This document shows positions 24,505 through 35,194 of a DNA stretch of 64,000 bases, piece after piece (position 1 is the stretch's first letter; each line of letters begins with the position of its first letter). The stretch covers positions 659,893,724 to 659,957,723 of the forward strand of contig NC_057861.1 of the NCBI RefSeq assembly GCF_019393635.1, given 5' to 3'. The notes beneath the pieces are model-generated. The model saw nothing but the letters and a program-made list of their open reading frames with translations. It searched no databases and was not told where the DNA came from. This stretch comes from Dromiciops gliroides. Taxonomy: Eukaryota; Chordata; Mammalia; Microbiotheria; Microbiotheriidae. Both the position numbers and the translations under genes were made by a program.

Positions 24505-24800
24505 AGGGCAGCTAGGTAGCTCAGTGGATAGAGCACTGACCCTGGAGTCAGGAGAACCAGAGTTTAAATCTGACCTCAGACATTTACTAGCTTTGTGATC
24601 CTGGCCAAGTCACTTAAGCCTGGTTACCTTAAACACCTGAGGCCATCTCCAGTTGTCCTGAAATATATCTTACCACTGGATCCAGGTGACTCTGGAGGAA
24701 AGAATAAGGCTGCTGACCTTGCACAGCTATTCCTCACTTAAATTCATCACAAGTCATCACATCACCTCCCAAAGTCATGATCCTCTTTGAGAACAAATGA
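24505..24800 (+). mobile_element. Composite SINE: tRNA-headed body plus a distinct 3' module
   Basis: The first 130 bp are the usual body (GGCAGCTAGGTAGCTCAGTG to CAAGTCACTTAAGCC). The remaining 160 bp (CCATCTCCAGTTGTCCTG, CTTACCACTGGATCCAGG, CACAGCTATTCCTCACTTAA, CATGATCCTCTTTGAGAAC) are absent from the other copies but recur at 6805-6985. Another SINE starts right at its end. Confidence 0.75.
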
Positions 24801-24955
24801 CAAATAGGTGGCACAGTGTATAAAGCACCAGCTCTGGATTCAATAGGACCTGATTTCAAATCCAGCCTCAGACACTTGACACTTACTAGCTGTGTGACCC
24901 TGGGCAAGTCACTTAACCATCATATTGCCCTACCAAAAAACCCCAAAAAACAAAG
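24801..24955 (+). mobile_element. Marsupial tRNA-headed SINE
   Basis: The copy begins at AGGTGGCACAGTGTATAAAG, slightly 5'-truncated, and joins the tail of the composite SINE directly. The tail is A/C-rich followed by (GA)n. Confidence 0.85.
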
Positions 24956-25038
24956 AGAGAGAGAGAACAAAGGACAAGAAGATGCAAAAGAAAATTGAAA
25001 TGGAGAGTTTTTTTTTTTCTAAAATCACCTTCTGGGTG

Positions 25039-25081
<43 letters not shown>
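25039..25081. repeat. (TG)n microsatellite
   Basis: About 21 units followed by GCACGCGC. Confidence 0.9.
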
Positions 25082-25082
<1 letters not shown>

Positions 25083-25229
25083 ACGCGCTTGTGTGTGCCA
25101 TTGGCCATAGGTGATTAAAAAAACCTTATTGGTAGCTTTTGCTTTTCCATCATAGTCATTTCCAAATATATAAATCTGCTCCTTTCCCTACCAAGAAAGC
25201 CATTCCCTGTAAAAAGAATTTTAAAAGAG

Positions 25230-25381
25230 GATGGGGTTATCTAGATGACAGTGGATAAAGCACTGGCCTGGATTCAGGAGGACCTGACTTCAAATGTGGC
25301 CTCAGACCCTTGACACTTACTGGCTGTGTGACCTTGGGCAAGTCACTTAACCCCAACTGCCTCACCAAAAAAAAAAAAAAG
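25230..25381 (+). mobile_element. Marsupial tRNA-headed SINE
   Basis: A diverged 5' end (TATCTAGATGACAGTGGATA), an intact body and an A14 tail. Confidence 0.85.
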
Positions 25382-25442
25382 GGAGAAAGATAAATTTTCT
25401 CATGGTTCCTTCAGGATCCAACTCGCTTGTTAGAACCACACA

Positions 25443-25690
25443 GTGCTCATGATTTCTTGTGTTTTTTTTTTCCTTTCCATTTACAATGAGCAATCATTGT
25501 ATATGTTATTTTTCTCTTTGCACTTACTTTACATCAATTTCAGTCTTTCATGCTTCCCTGTATTCTTCCTAATCCATATTTCTTATGGCACAGTAATACC
25601 CTATTCTATTCATATGCCACACAACTTGTGTTGCCATTGCCAGTGGAGAGGAATCTAGCTTGTTTCCAGTTTCTTGTTTGTTTGTTTTTT
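25443..25690 (-). mobile_element. Old L1 3' fragment
   Basis: ATATGCCACACAACTTGTGT and TTGCCATTGCCAGTGGAGAG correspond to the antisense end of L1 ORF2, strongly decayed. Bounds are approximate. Confidence 0.5.
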
Positions 25691-25724
25691 ACATTATATC
25701 ACTGACTGTCAAGGTTGTTATATT

Positions 25725-26386
25725 TTACTCTCCCTCCAGGGTTCTTGGGTACCTCAAAGAGGGTTGGGAGTAACTAGGCTTCTGCAAGTGCCTTTAGCCT
25801 CCTCTAATAGTGTTCCCTCAATGGCCCCTGCATTCCAGTTTCATTAGCCAATAATAGATTGGCTTTTACACAGAAAATAGTTACAATCACAAACATACAA
25901 ACTTATTGCCCCAATATGTGGGAGGTGTGATTCTCCTTCCCCTTTACATCTCACTTCAGGGTGAAGGGAAAGGGATTGAGTTCATAGTTTAGCTGAGTTC
26001 CTATAGAGCATAGTTCCAGTTCCAAGTCCAAACCACCCCTTGGGATCTAATCCCTGGCACCCTGGCTTCTCAGGATTTGCATACTGGATTGGCTGATTGT
26101 ACTGTCTGGCCATGCAGTCCTGCCTCCATATTCACCATGGCTCAAACTCCTGGGTCTGAAGAGGATCATTCATCCGGCACCTGAAACTGAGGAAGATGAA
26201 CAACACAGAAAAGAAACAAGCACAGCCTAGCTCTCTGCCCCCCCCCCCCCGCCCCAGGGCTCATTTCTCAGTGTGGGAGTAAAAGAGAAGGAGCAGGGAA
26301 AGGGTAGTGTTTCCTATTTCAACACTTGAGTTCATTGCACCCATGTTGTTGGTGATCTAGGATCGTCACACTCTAATACAACAGAG

Positions 26387-26390
<4 letters not shown>
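25725..26390. other. Unassigned, possibly LTR-derived, sequence
   Basis: The stretch has CCAAT-type motifs (TTAGCCAATAATAG, CTGGATTGGCTGA), long pyrimidine and C runs (C10 at about 26240), and no coding frame. Its texture suggests an old LTR or retroviral fragment, but no family could be recognised. Confidence 0.25.

Positions 26391-26428
<38 letters not shown>
26391..26428. repeat. (CA)n microsatellite
   Basis: About 19 perfect units. Confidence 0.88.
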
Positions 26429-26429
26429 G

Positions 26430-26999
26430 TGAAACAAAAAGAGAGAGGAAAATCGATTGGTTTTTGCCAGTTTAAAAGATTCAGGCAGCCAATCAAAGGA
26501 GGCTATCTCAACCGATGTGGTAGGAAAAAAAATGGGGCTACGTGTTAGAAAAACTGGACATGACCAAATTACGTAATTTACCAGTAGATATTTTTTAAAG
26601 AAAAGATTTCATTACAAGGATTCCACTGATACTTTATTAAATGTGAAGGATTCTAGTTACTACAAAAAGTTAGGGAAAATACTACTTGAGATATTTATCT
26701 TTAAAGAAATTTCCCATACACATTATTAAACTTGTCACTTGTATTTTCCTAAATATGATAGAATATATTTTAAAAAATCTTTTGAGCTTTGTTTGAATGT
26801 TTAAAAATAATTATGATTATAATAAGCATTGTATATTTCCTATTGCTTAAAGATTTACAAAGCCTTTTGTATATATTATTTCATTTTGAGCCAGATGAAC
26901 AGAACTTTATCCCATGCATAACTATCTTTAACCCATCAAATTCTGACAACTCCAGAATTATCAGAGGACCATAGAGGTCAAATTAGAAGGATCCTTTGT
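26430..26999. other. No gene seen
   Basis: AT-rich unique sequence up to the antisense SINE at 27.0 kb. Confidence 0.5.
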
Positions 27000-27262
27000 T
27001 CAGTCATTTCGGTTGAGTCCGAAGCATTGTTTCAGTCATGTACAATGTTTTGTGACCCCATTTGGGGTTTTCTTTGCAAAGTTATTGGAGTGGCTTTTTA
27101 CTTTTCCAGCTCATTTTACAGATGAGGGATTGAGACAAATGTGGTTAAGCTACTAACTCAGGCTCACACAGCCATTATGTGTTTGAGGTCAGATTTGTAC
27201 TCAGGAAGATGAGTGTTCTTGCCCAGACCTGATGCTCTATCACTGTGCCACCTTGCTGCCAG
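27000..27262 (-). mobile_element. SINE with RTE/BovB-like 3' tail, antisense
   Basis: CCATTTGGGGTTTTCTTTGC, CCAGCTCATTTTACAGATGA and CTGTGCCACCTTGCTGCC mark tail, middle and head. There is a small insertion or duplication near the tail. Confidence 0.75.
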
Positions 27263-27849
27263 AAGGACTCTTAGAAGCCATGAATTCCGATCTTCTCATT
27301 TTTTCGAGATGTGCAAAAGAGGCAATATTTTCAGAAAATCCATAAGTGTATTCAATGAAGTGTTCAAACCTATTTTGATATTTAGCTTATCAGCAAAGGT
27401 AAGGGAGGCAGAAGAAGAGAAGTGTTTGGGACTGAATGATTTGGAAGTGTTATAGAATCATGGCATGTTAGAACTAGATGGGATTTTAGAGATTATTAAA
27501 TGGATGAGGAAACTGAGTTTCAGCCATACCCATCTTCATAAAGACAAAATTTTGAAGCTAGGTTCTCTAGTCCCTAGTTTATTTCTGTCTGTGTCTCTCT
27601 CTCTCTCTCCACACACAAACACACAAACATTTTCTTTCCTTAGGAAAATGAGTCAGGAAACAAAAAAAAAATCAAGTTCACCTTGGAAGAGAAATATAAA
27701 GGCTTTCGCAGAAAAAAAAATTCCCTACTTTCTTCAGATTTCCCATTATCACCCTGAGTTCTATGCCTGAGTCGGTGTAGAGTTTTGTGTTTATAGTGAG
27801 AAGATTTCACTAGTTTAGAAAAAGCAGCATAATATAATATAAAAAGCTC

Positions 27850-28370
27850 TGGGTTGTGTGGAGAAGACCAGATAAGAGACATGACTTTGGAATCAGAATA
27901 TTTGTATTCAAATCCTAGCTTTGCCTTTCTGTAGTAGAGGCATTCATTGTAGTATTGCCACAACCTCCACCACATGTGTGATCTTGGACAAATCACCTCC
28001 TCTCATTGGCTTTCAGTTTCCTCATCTATAAAATGAGAGAGTTGGACTGGATGACTTCTAAACTCCCTTCTAGCTCTTACTCTGGGACTCTGTGATCTGG
28101 GCACTAATCCTGACACTGCTGCTCTAAAGTCACTTAAGCTCTCTGAGCCTGTTCTGTCTTTTGCCATGTGAGCATACTATTTTCCCTGTCAACCTCACAA
28201 ATTTGTGATGAGGATCAAAGGAGATGTTGGCTATGAAAGTACTTTGTAAATGGAAAAGGACTATCTCAGGAAAGAGAATTATTATCATAGCACCATGAAG
28301 AGAGACTGGACTAGAAGAATCTCAAAGATCATTTCCAGCTCTGAATCTGATGATCTTATCTATAAGTGCA
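27850..28370 (+). repeat. Old MIR/L2-like elements
   Basis: CATCTATAAAATGAGAGAGT followed by TGGACTGGATGACTTCTAAA, then ATTTGTGATGAGGATCAAAG and TGGCTATGAAAGTACTTTGT, suggest two adjacent sense MIR/L2-type fragments, the first ending near 28110. Confidence 0.5.
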
Positions 28371-28374
28371 ATAC

Positions 28375-28790
28375 TGCTAATGGCTCTTAGTTTGGCCTCA
28401 GTGCCCTATAGTTTCCTGAGCCCAAAAGGAAGTAAAATGAAAAACAAAATGACAATAGCAGATTCCGAGTTGCCTGGTTGCTATTCTCTCAATTCCTAGC
28501 ACATGCATTTTGAGGTCAGTAACCCCAAATTAGCTCTACATGCTCATTAAAACTCTCCTAGGTTCAGAAGCAATTACTGGGTGCCTTTGAAGCTATGTCA
28601 GTGTGATTTGGAGGACAAACATACCTGAGGACAATATAATTATAGTTGATTTAAATACGTGAGCATACAGTAAAGAATGCAGTGGGGGGATTAGTGACAG
28701 ACATTAAATGGCTCCAAAAACATTAGTGGTGCTTTCATCACTCTGAAGGTTATAAAGCCTATGTGTCATTTGCTAGGGGATTATATTTTA
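28375..28790. other. Repeat-free island, no gene seen
   Basis: No interspersed repeat or low-complexity tract is visible in about 400 bp, which is uncommon for this window. No frame is convincing. Confidence 0.45.
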
Positions 28791-28794
28791 CCAC

Positions 28795-29260
28795 TTGACT
28801 TCCATCCAGGGATGGGGAACTCACTATCTGTAGCCACATGATTCCATTGTAGGATGATTCTTCTTTTTTTCCCCCTAAGTTCTTCCTTATTTCTTTTCAT
28901 TGTTGGCTCAAATCTGTGATTTCACAATTATAATTGTATAAGGAGCTTCCAGCAAGGAAATTTCCTCTCTCAAAGCAATGTAGCCGCTGCTCTATGACCT
29001 TCCATTTTAGAGAATTGCTAAGGAAATCTGTTTTCCTGCATGTTCTTTCCATTGACTGATCCTAGCTCTGTTCACTGGGGTCAAACAGAACAAATTTAAT
29101 TCCTCTTCCCTGTGACAGTCCTTCAAATACTTTATGACACCTGTCATGTTCCCATGCAAGGTCTTTTCTTCTCCAAGCTTGTTAATTTTTCTCCTAAAGT
29201 ATAGTGCCCAGACTGGCCAAAATTCCATATGCGATCAGACTACATCTGATTCAGGTTGCA
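28795..29260 (-). mobile_element. CR1/L3-type LINE fragment
   Basis: The plus strand contains GGGGAACTCACTATCTGTA and AGACTGGCCAAAATTCCATA followed by ATGCGATCAGACTAC, all typical of the antisense 3' part of CR1/L3 elements. It is heavily diverged with no reading frame. Confidence 0.6.
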
Positions 29261-29303
29261 AAGTTAGAGAAAATTCAAAAATTCAAAAGTCAGTTTAATC
29301 ACT

Positions 29304-29459
29304 GACTTTTTTTATGCTTTTTTTTTCAGGGCAATGAGGATTAAGTGACTTGCCCAGGGTCACACAGCTAGTAAGTGTCAAGTTTCTGAGGCTGGATTTG
29401 AACTCATGTCCTCCTGAATCCAGGGTCTGGTGCTTTATCCACTTCACCACCTAGCTGCC
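29304..29459 (-). mobile_element. Marsupial SINE, antisense
   Basis: TTTAATCACT flanks it at 29294-29303 and 29460-29469. Confidence 0.9.
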
Positions 29460-29559
29460 TTTAATCACTAATTTTGACAGAGAGATGTTGTCATAGTGGA
29501 GAGAATGCTGGATGGACATATGAGTTTTAATCTTGTCCTCTTTGCTGTTTAATCATAGG

Positions 29560-29960
29560 AAGGGGAAAGAAATAAACAATTGTATAGCACCTACTATGTG
29601 CCTGGCACTGTCTTAAATGTTTAATTAAAAAAAAATAAATACCATCTCATTTGATGCTCACCACAACCCAGTAATGTAGGTGATATATATATATAATATT
29701 TAATATAAATATATATATATATTTAATATTTTACAGATGAGGAAACCGAAGCAAACAGAAGTTTAGTGACTTGTTTAGGGTCACACAGCTAGTATATATC
29801 TATTTATATGACAGAATTTGAACTCAGATCTCCTTGACTCCATGCACTGTTCACATCTCATACCTCCATATGTGTAAAGTGGGGATATTAAGATTACCTA
29901 TCTCACAAGACTGCTGTGAGAAAAGCACTTTGCAAACATTAGATCACCATATAAAGATGA
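29560..29960 (-). repeat. Old MIR-like element with AT-rich insertion
   Basis: TAGCACCTACTATGTGCCTG, AGATGAGGAAACCGAAGCAA and GGGTCACACAGCTAGTATAT. A (TA)n tract lies inside at 29682-29725. Confidence 0.5.
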
Positions 29961-30169
29961 GTTATTACCATTGATGTCAGCATTTTTTTGTCCATGTTGT
30001 ATAGCTTAAATACTTTGGAACATAAATCCATTCTCTTTAAGTCAGGTAGGCACAGTATGTTAAAATCCAGTTGTTTACTCCATTGCCAGCATTAAAATTA
30101 TAAAGGGTTTCATAGTATGCGTCAGAGAACGAACAGAATGACTCCCACTTATCCAGAATGATTGGAGAA

Positions 30170-30202
30170 TGGGGATGGGGATGGGGGTGGGGGTGGGGAG
30201 TA
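30170..30202 (+). repeat. G-rich (GGGGAT/GGGGGT)n tract
   Basis: Five G4-5 runs in about 32 bp, a potential quadruplex similar to 3984-4014. Confidence 0.7.
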
Positions 30203-30717
30203 AGGAGCAGGTGAATTGTGAGTGACATTTCCTGGTGCAACTAGGTGCTACTAACTCCAAGATTAGATTAGAAACCCTTATCAAGGAGCCAGAGTGTTTG
30301 CCAACCTGAGTACTCACCCCATCAGAAATGAGATTATTGCTCTTCTTTTCAACAAAGTGGACTAGTTTGTTTGCAGTAATCTAAGGCAGAGGCCAGGATA
30401 AGAATCCCAGGCCAGGCTGGGGCTGAGATAGTGGGGAGAGCACAGCTTGGGAGAGAAGGAGAGTGAGAGAGTGGGAAATCAGGAAAAGTGAAACACACCC
30501 ATATTGTACTCCACATTCTGTCCTAGTAGCTCTGGAGAACAGACAGAATGTTCACTATCTCTCTGTAGCTTAGGTATCCTTTTGCTAAGGAACTGGCTAG
30601 GTATAAATTACACAGGGAGTTCATGAAAATATAAAAGAACTACTTTCAAAAGTAGTAAAATTAAAAAAAATTCTATGAAAATGTCTACTTCCCTTCTTCT
30701 TTCTCTAGAATTTGACA

Positions 30718-30766
30718 GCCTTCCTTCCTTCCTTCCTCCCTTCCCTCCTTCCTTTCTTTCTTTTAT
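30718..30766. repeat. (CTTC)n-type polypyrimidine microsatellite
   Basis: CCTTCCTTCCTTCCTCCCTT and related units. Confidence 0.8.
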
Positions 30767-30929
30767 TCATAAACTATTATACTATATTTCCAGGAGTCCA
30801 TGAGAGGACAGCTTTCTTCATGAAGGATAAGGTTATATTATTATATCTGCAAAAAATGCATTAATTAGTGTACATTAATTGAGTAATTTACAAAAATACA
30901 TATTTCTTAAAAATAATTTCTCAAAGCAT

Positions 30930-31080
30930 ATATATACACATATATATATATATATAAAGTACATATACATCTATGTTTGGCTTGAGGATATATATGTGTA
31001 CATATATATCTATATCACTATATCTATGTCTATATCTATATCTATATCTATGTACACACACATATGTCAATATGTATATT
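30930..31080. repeat. TA-rich / (TATATC)n microsatellite
   Basis: Repeated ATATAT and CTATAT units, with cores at 30935-30957 and 31003-31052. Confidence 0.8.
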
Positions 31081-31690
31081 TGGCTTGAGTTTGTTCCTTT
31101 GGAGTGAGTTCCCCCTTTTCCTCTGAAAAGCTCATTCTGTATAGATATGATAGAGAAACACTCTCCTAAATTCTTTGGGCCAAATCTAACCATTAGTACA
31201 AATTTTTAAAATACTCAGAATTGTGCTGGCTTAAAAACTGGCTTTCTGAAAATGTTCAATACATTTTTAAGCTTAATCTAAATCATTAACATTTTCTCCA
31301 TTAAGGCAAGAGGATCAACTAAACAGTAAATCAAGCCTTGATTTGTAGTATTTGCCTATATCCAAAGTGTAAACATCTCTCAAGAGCTGGTACAAGCTGG
31401 CTCCAGTATTAGAATGCTATCTCTCCAATCATAAATGATGCTGGAATGTTGAATGATTGTGGCATATTGGTTAAATTCAGTCCTTCAGTAGATTAGTCCA
31501 CGAAATGCTCCTTGGCTGTTGCTGACAAAGGGCATTTCTAATAATTTTAGAGATGCTGAAAAGTTTTGTCTCTGTCTCCCATTAAAATCAACAACAACAG
31601 CAACAACAACAATCGCCCTACAGGATGATGCTTGTCTTAGGCTGCCTCTCAGGAGTTTACCACACTGCTTGCTTTACAAGAAGCTAATGG

Positions 31691-32009
31691 GGGCAGCCAG
31701 ATGGCGCAGTGGATAGAGCACTGGCCCTGGATTCAAGGGTACCTGAGTTCAAATCCGGCCTCATATACTTAACACTTACTAGTTGTGTGACCCTGGGCAA
31801 GTCACTTAACCCCAATTGCCTCACCAAAAAAGAGGAAAAAAAATGGTCATATTCTTTTGGGGGCAGCTAGATGGCGCAGTGGATAGAGCACTGGCCCTGG
31901 ATTCAGGAGGACCTGAGTTCAAATCCGGCCTCAGACACTTAACACTTACTAGCTGTGTGACCCTGGGCAAGTCACTTAACCTCAATTGACTCACTAAAAA
32001 AAAAAAAAA
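31691..32009 (+). mobile_element. Head-to-tail SINE pair sharing one target-site duplication
   Basis: Two nearly identical SINE copies (31691-31834 and 31859-32009), both with GATGGCGCAGTGGATAGAGC, are joined by an A-rich linker and about 20 bp of unrelated sequence. AAGAAGCTAATGG occurs once before the first (31678-31690) and once after the second (32010-32022), so the pair behaves as one insertion. The TAACACTTACTAG and CTCACTAAAA forms place it in the apparently younger subtype. Confidence 0.88.
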
Positions 32010-32283
32010 AAGAAGCTAATGGTAGCACTTTTGGAGAATTTTTTGGAGTCTATTTCATCAATATTTAGGAAAGGCCTGCTAAGGTACTTTATCTTCAAGA
32101 ATGACACGTGCTCTCATCTTAGCTTTTGTAAGCACATGTCACTAAGGCAAACATCAGGGTTTCTGAGGACCTTTAATTATCTATAGGGATATTCACCTAA
32201 GTTCTGCTATGCACACATATGTAACAAGGTGTTCAATGGTTAGAGTGTTTGTGGCTGAAGTAAAAACAAAAAAGTTGATGTTT

Positions 32284-32548
32284 TGTTGTTGTTTTTGTTT
32301 GTTTTTATTCAGTCATTTCAATTGTGTCTGATTCTTCGTGCTCCCATTTGGGGCTTTCTTGGCAAAGATATTGGAATGATTTGGCATTTCCTTCTCCAGT
32401 TCACTTTACATTTGAGGAAACTGAAGCAAGCAGGGTTAAGTGACTTACCAGGGTCACACAGCTAGTAATTTTGTGAGGCAAAATTTGAACTCAGGTCTTT
32501 CTGACTCTAGGCCTTATATTTTATGCCCTGTGCCACCTAGCTCCCTGG
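32284..32548 (-). mobile_element. SINE with RTE/BovB-like 3' tail, antisense
   Basis: A (TTG)n-rich start, CCATTTGGGGCTTTCTTGGC, then AGTGACTTACCAGGGTCACA and CTGTGCCACCTAGCTCCC. Confidence 0.78.
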
Positions 32549-32549
32549 A

Positions 32550-32730
32550 AGTAGAGAAGACTGGAGTTCAAATATAGCTTCAGATACTTACTAGCTGTGA
32601 CCCTGGGCGAGTCACTTAACCTCTGTCTGCCTCAGTTTCCTCAATTATAAAATGAAGATAAAAATGGCACCTGGCTTCCAGGATAGTTGTGAGGGTAAAA
32701 TGAGATTATATTAGTAGGACTTTTTAAATC
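32550..32730 (+). repeat. Old MIR-like element
   Basis: TACTAGCTGTGACCCTGGGC, CTCTGTCTGCCTCAGTTTCC and TAAAATGAAGATAAAAATGG, directly next to the antisense RTE-tailed SINE. Confidence 0.6.
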
Positions 32731-33344
32731 TGAATGCATTATACTCATGACAGCTATCTAGCCATACTTCCAGCCAGCATCACAGCAATACTACTTGAGG
32801 TCTCTTTGTGTAACAATGGCAGACTCCTAGGGAACCAAACATCATTCCTTGCATATAAATTCTTACAAAAGATCTCTGGTAGCTTCTTTGTGACCATGGA
32901 GACTAAACAAGGGATGTCATGACAGAACCATGTGCAACTTAAACATTATTATGTTTAAGTCTCTATGCTAGGCATGGGAGGGGAGGAGAGGAGGCTTGGT
33001 AAAAAGACAAAAATAAAGCAGTCCCTGTCCTCAAGTAGCTTACATTCAATTGGCTTACACAACATGTACATGAACAAGTACATCAAATAAATACAAATGG
33101 AAGTTGGAGGATTTCTGTAAATTTTCCAGAAAGAACACTATGCCCACCTATGCCTGTAAAGCAGTGGTAGTCCCAGTTATTTCTTAGGTGACATTTTCTG
33201 GAGGTGCAATGGCCCTCCCCATGTTTGCAAAAAAAGTCCTTAAGTTCCCTCATTCACCTCAGCAAGTTTTATTTATCTTATTCTTCTGAAACAAGTGCTT
33301 TTCATGTGTGAAAGTATGTGTATCTGAGGCAAGAGAAAAGACTC

Positions 33345-33830
33345 TTAGCTAAGGGAAATGGACTTGGAGTCAGGCAATGCCGGGTTCAAGCCCTGGCTCT
33401 GATACTTATTAGCTGGGTAACCCTGGTCAAGCTAATCAGCTTTAATGAGCCTTAGTTTTCTCCTAAGTCAAATGTAGATGATAATAGCTTTGATACACAC
33501 CTTAAAGTGTGTCTGTGAGGTTCAAAAAAAGCCAAAGTACTTAAAATGCTTTTCAAACTTTGAATAGCTATTTAAATGACTGTTGTAAGTATGTGTAAGC
33601 ATGCACATATACATGAACACACACAGGACCATGTTCAGTATTTTAAAATACTAGGGTCACAGAATCAAAGATAGGGAGCTTTGATAGGAACTCACTTGAC
33701 AGATGAGGAAATAGAGGCCTGGAGGGGTGACATCACTTACCCAAAGTTCCATGGGGAGTCAGTGGCAGAGCCGGGATTCAGATTCAGTTCCTGTGATACC
33801 AACTTCAGTATTCTGGTCTCTAATACAAAT
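33345..33830. repeat. Two old MIR-like elements in opposite orientation
   Basis: 33345-33570 is sense (GACTTGGAGTCAGGCAATGC, TATTAGCTGGGTAACCCTGG). 33655-33830 is antisense (ACAGATGAGGAAATAGAGGC, CAGTGGCAGAGCCGGGATTC). Confidence 0.55.
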
Positions 33831-33834
33831 CCTG

Positions 33835-35190
33835 TCTAAATTCTTGCTTTGGTTTTACTACCATTTCCAAATAGCACTTTTCTATTTCTTTAGTGTTCTG
33901 AGAACCTCTCTCCTCTTCCTCTGCTTCCCCTGGCGGTGGCTTTTTCAGAAATGCTTGAGGCAACTCTTGTTCTTGTCCCCAGTGCTAATTAATAATTACA
34001 AATAAACAGCAGTATAGCCACAGAACGGGCTCACAGGCAGAACTTTCAGATGGGGTGGAAAATGTCTTTGCATGTAACGAAACTTCTTGAGTGAATCATG
34101 GCTTGAGAATGAGGTGCTGAGAAGAGGCCTTTTCCTGTGGGCCAAGTCCCATAATACAAGACAAAGAAGAAAACTGAATGTGGTTCCTCTGTGGATTATC
34201 TAAAAGTCATGTGGAAGGGAACTGAATACTGGAGTTGGGGGGCCAAAGCAATCCTCCTAGACACACTGCCTGCTTTTGTTATATGGGATTGTGAACAAAG
34301 CCTTGAACAGCTTCATGCTTCAGTTACTTCAGCAGCTGCAGAAGGAGAAGGCCTGCTGTGAAAATACACATAAACACACACCAACTCTAGATATTCAATA
34401 GATAAAATCTGGAAAATCCTTCTTAGTTCCACTGAGAAAAGTCCTATGTAAATACTAGCTTTTTTTTTTTTTAAGTGGAGTCCATTTCCTCTGGAGATTT
34501 TATAGTGACCAAAAGGAAGCCACAGGGGATCTCTACCAGACAGAGTCAAACAGCTTCATACTAAGAGCATCAGTCAACTCCTCAAAGGTTTGTTACAATG
34601 GACAGGTTGGCAATGGAAGCCACTCTAAACTTTTAGCTCTCGGCTGTGTGGTATGTTTCCCCTGGCCTCTCTCGTAGCTAGCTTAGAAAGTCTCCTCTCT
34701 CCAGTGTTTGCCTTGTTCCTATGTAGGGTATTTGTGGATAGATTTGTTTCTAATTTGTTTTTATATGCTACAGGGTATTTGTTTGAGCTCAACTCTGGGA
34801 ACACCATGAGCATGGCCCTGTTTGCTATCCTTTCCCCTAGGACTCTTTCGGCTGTTGACTCAAACCAGAGTGAGATAATGTTTTTATTTGCTCTTTTTTT
34901 GTTTGTTTTTTGTTTATATACCAGGGCTTGTGAAAGAAGCCAGACGAAACTAACCACAGGACAGGCAGGGCCCAAGCTGAGGAACTTCCCTCCTATCCTC
35001 CCCATGTCTCCATTGGTAAAGCCAAATCTGAGCTGGGAGAGACCGTGACAGAGTAGGAGTAATCCCTGCTGGACCTTACTCCTTACTCTCTCTTCTGCCA
35101 GACCATTTATTTTCCCTTCAAACTAGTATAGGGAGTGTTTGCAGATAAGGTAAGGATGAAATCAGTACTCACATTTTGTATAATTGTAGT
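33835..35190. other. Repeat-poor region with overlapping open frames, no gene called
   Basis: Frames of 126 codons (minus, 34625-35005) and 131 codons (plus, 34653-35048) cover the same bases, and neither resembles a known protein. They carry long T-rich hydrophobic runs, so both are probably chance. Confidence 0.45.
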
Positions 35191-35194
35191 ATCT

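Noticed and set aside
31691..31834. tRNA gene suggested by A-box and B-box motifs
   Set aside because: The motifs belong to the tRNA-derived head of a SINE. The anticodon arm does not fold properly, and the copy ends in a poly(A) tail.
34625..35048. A 126-codon minus frame and a 131-codon plus frame over the same bases
   Set aside because: Neither resembles a known protein, both depend on T-rich runs, and mutual overlap suggests chance absence of stops.
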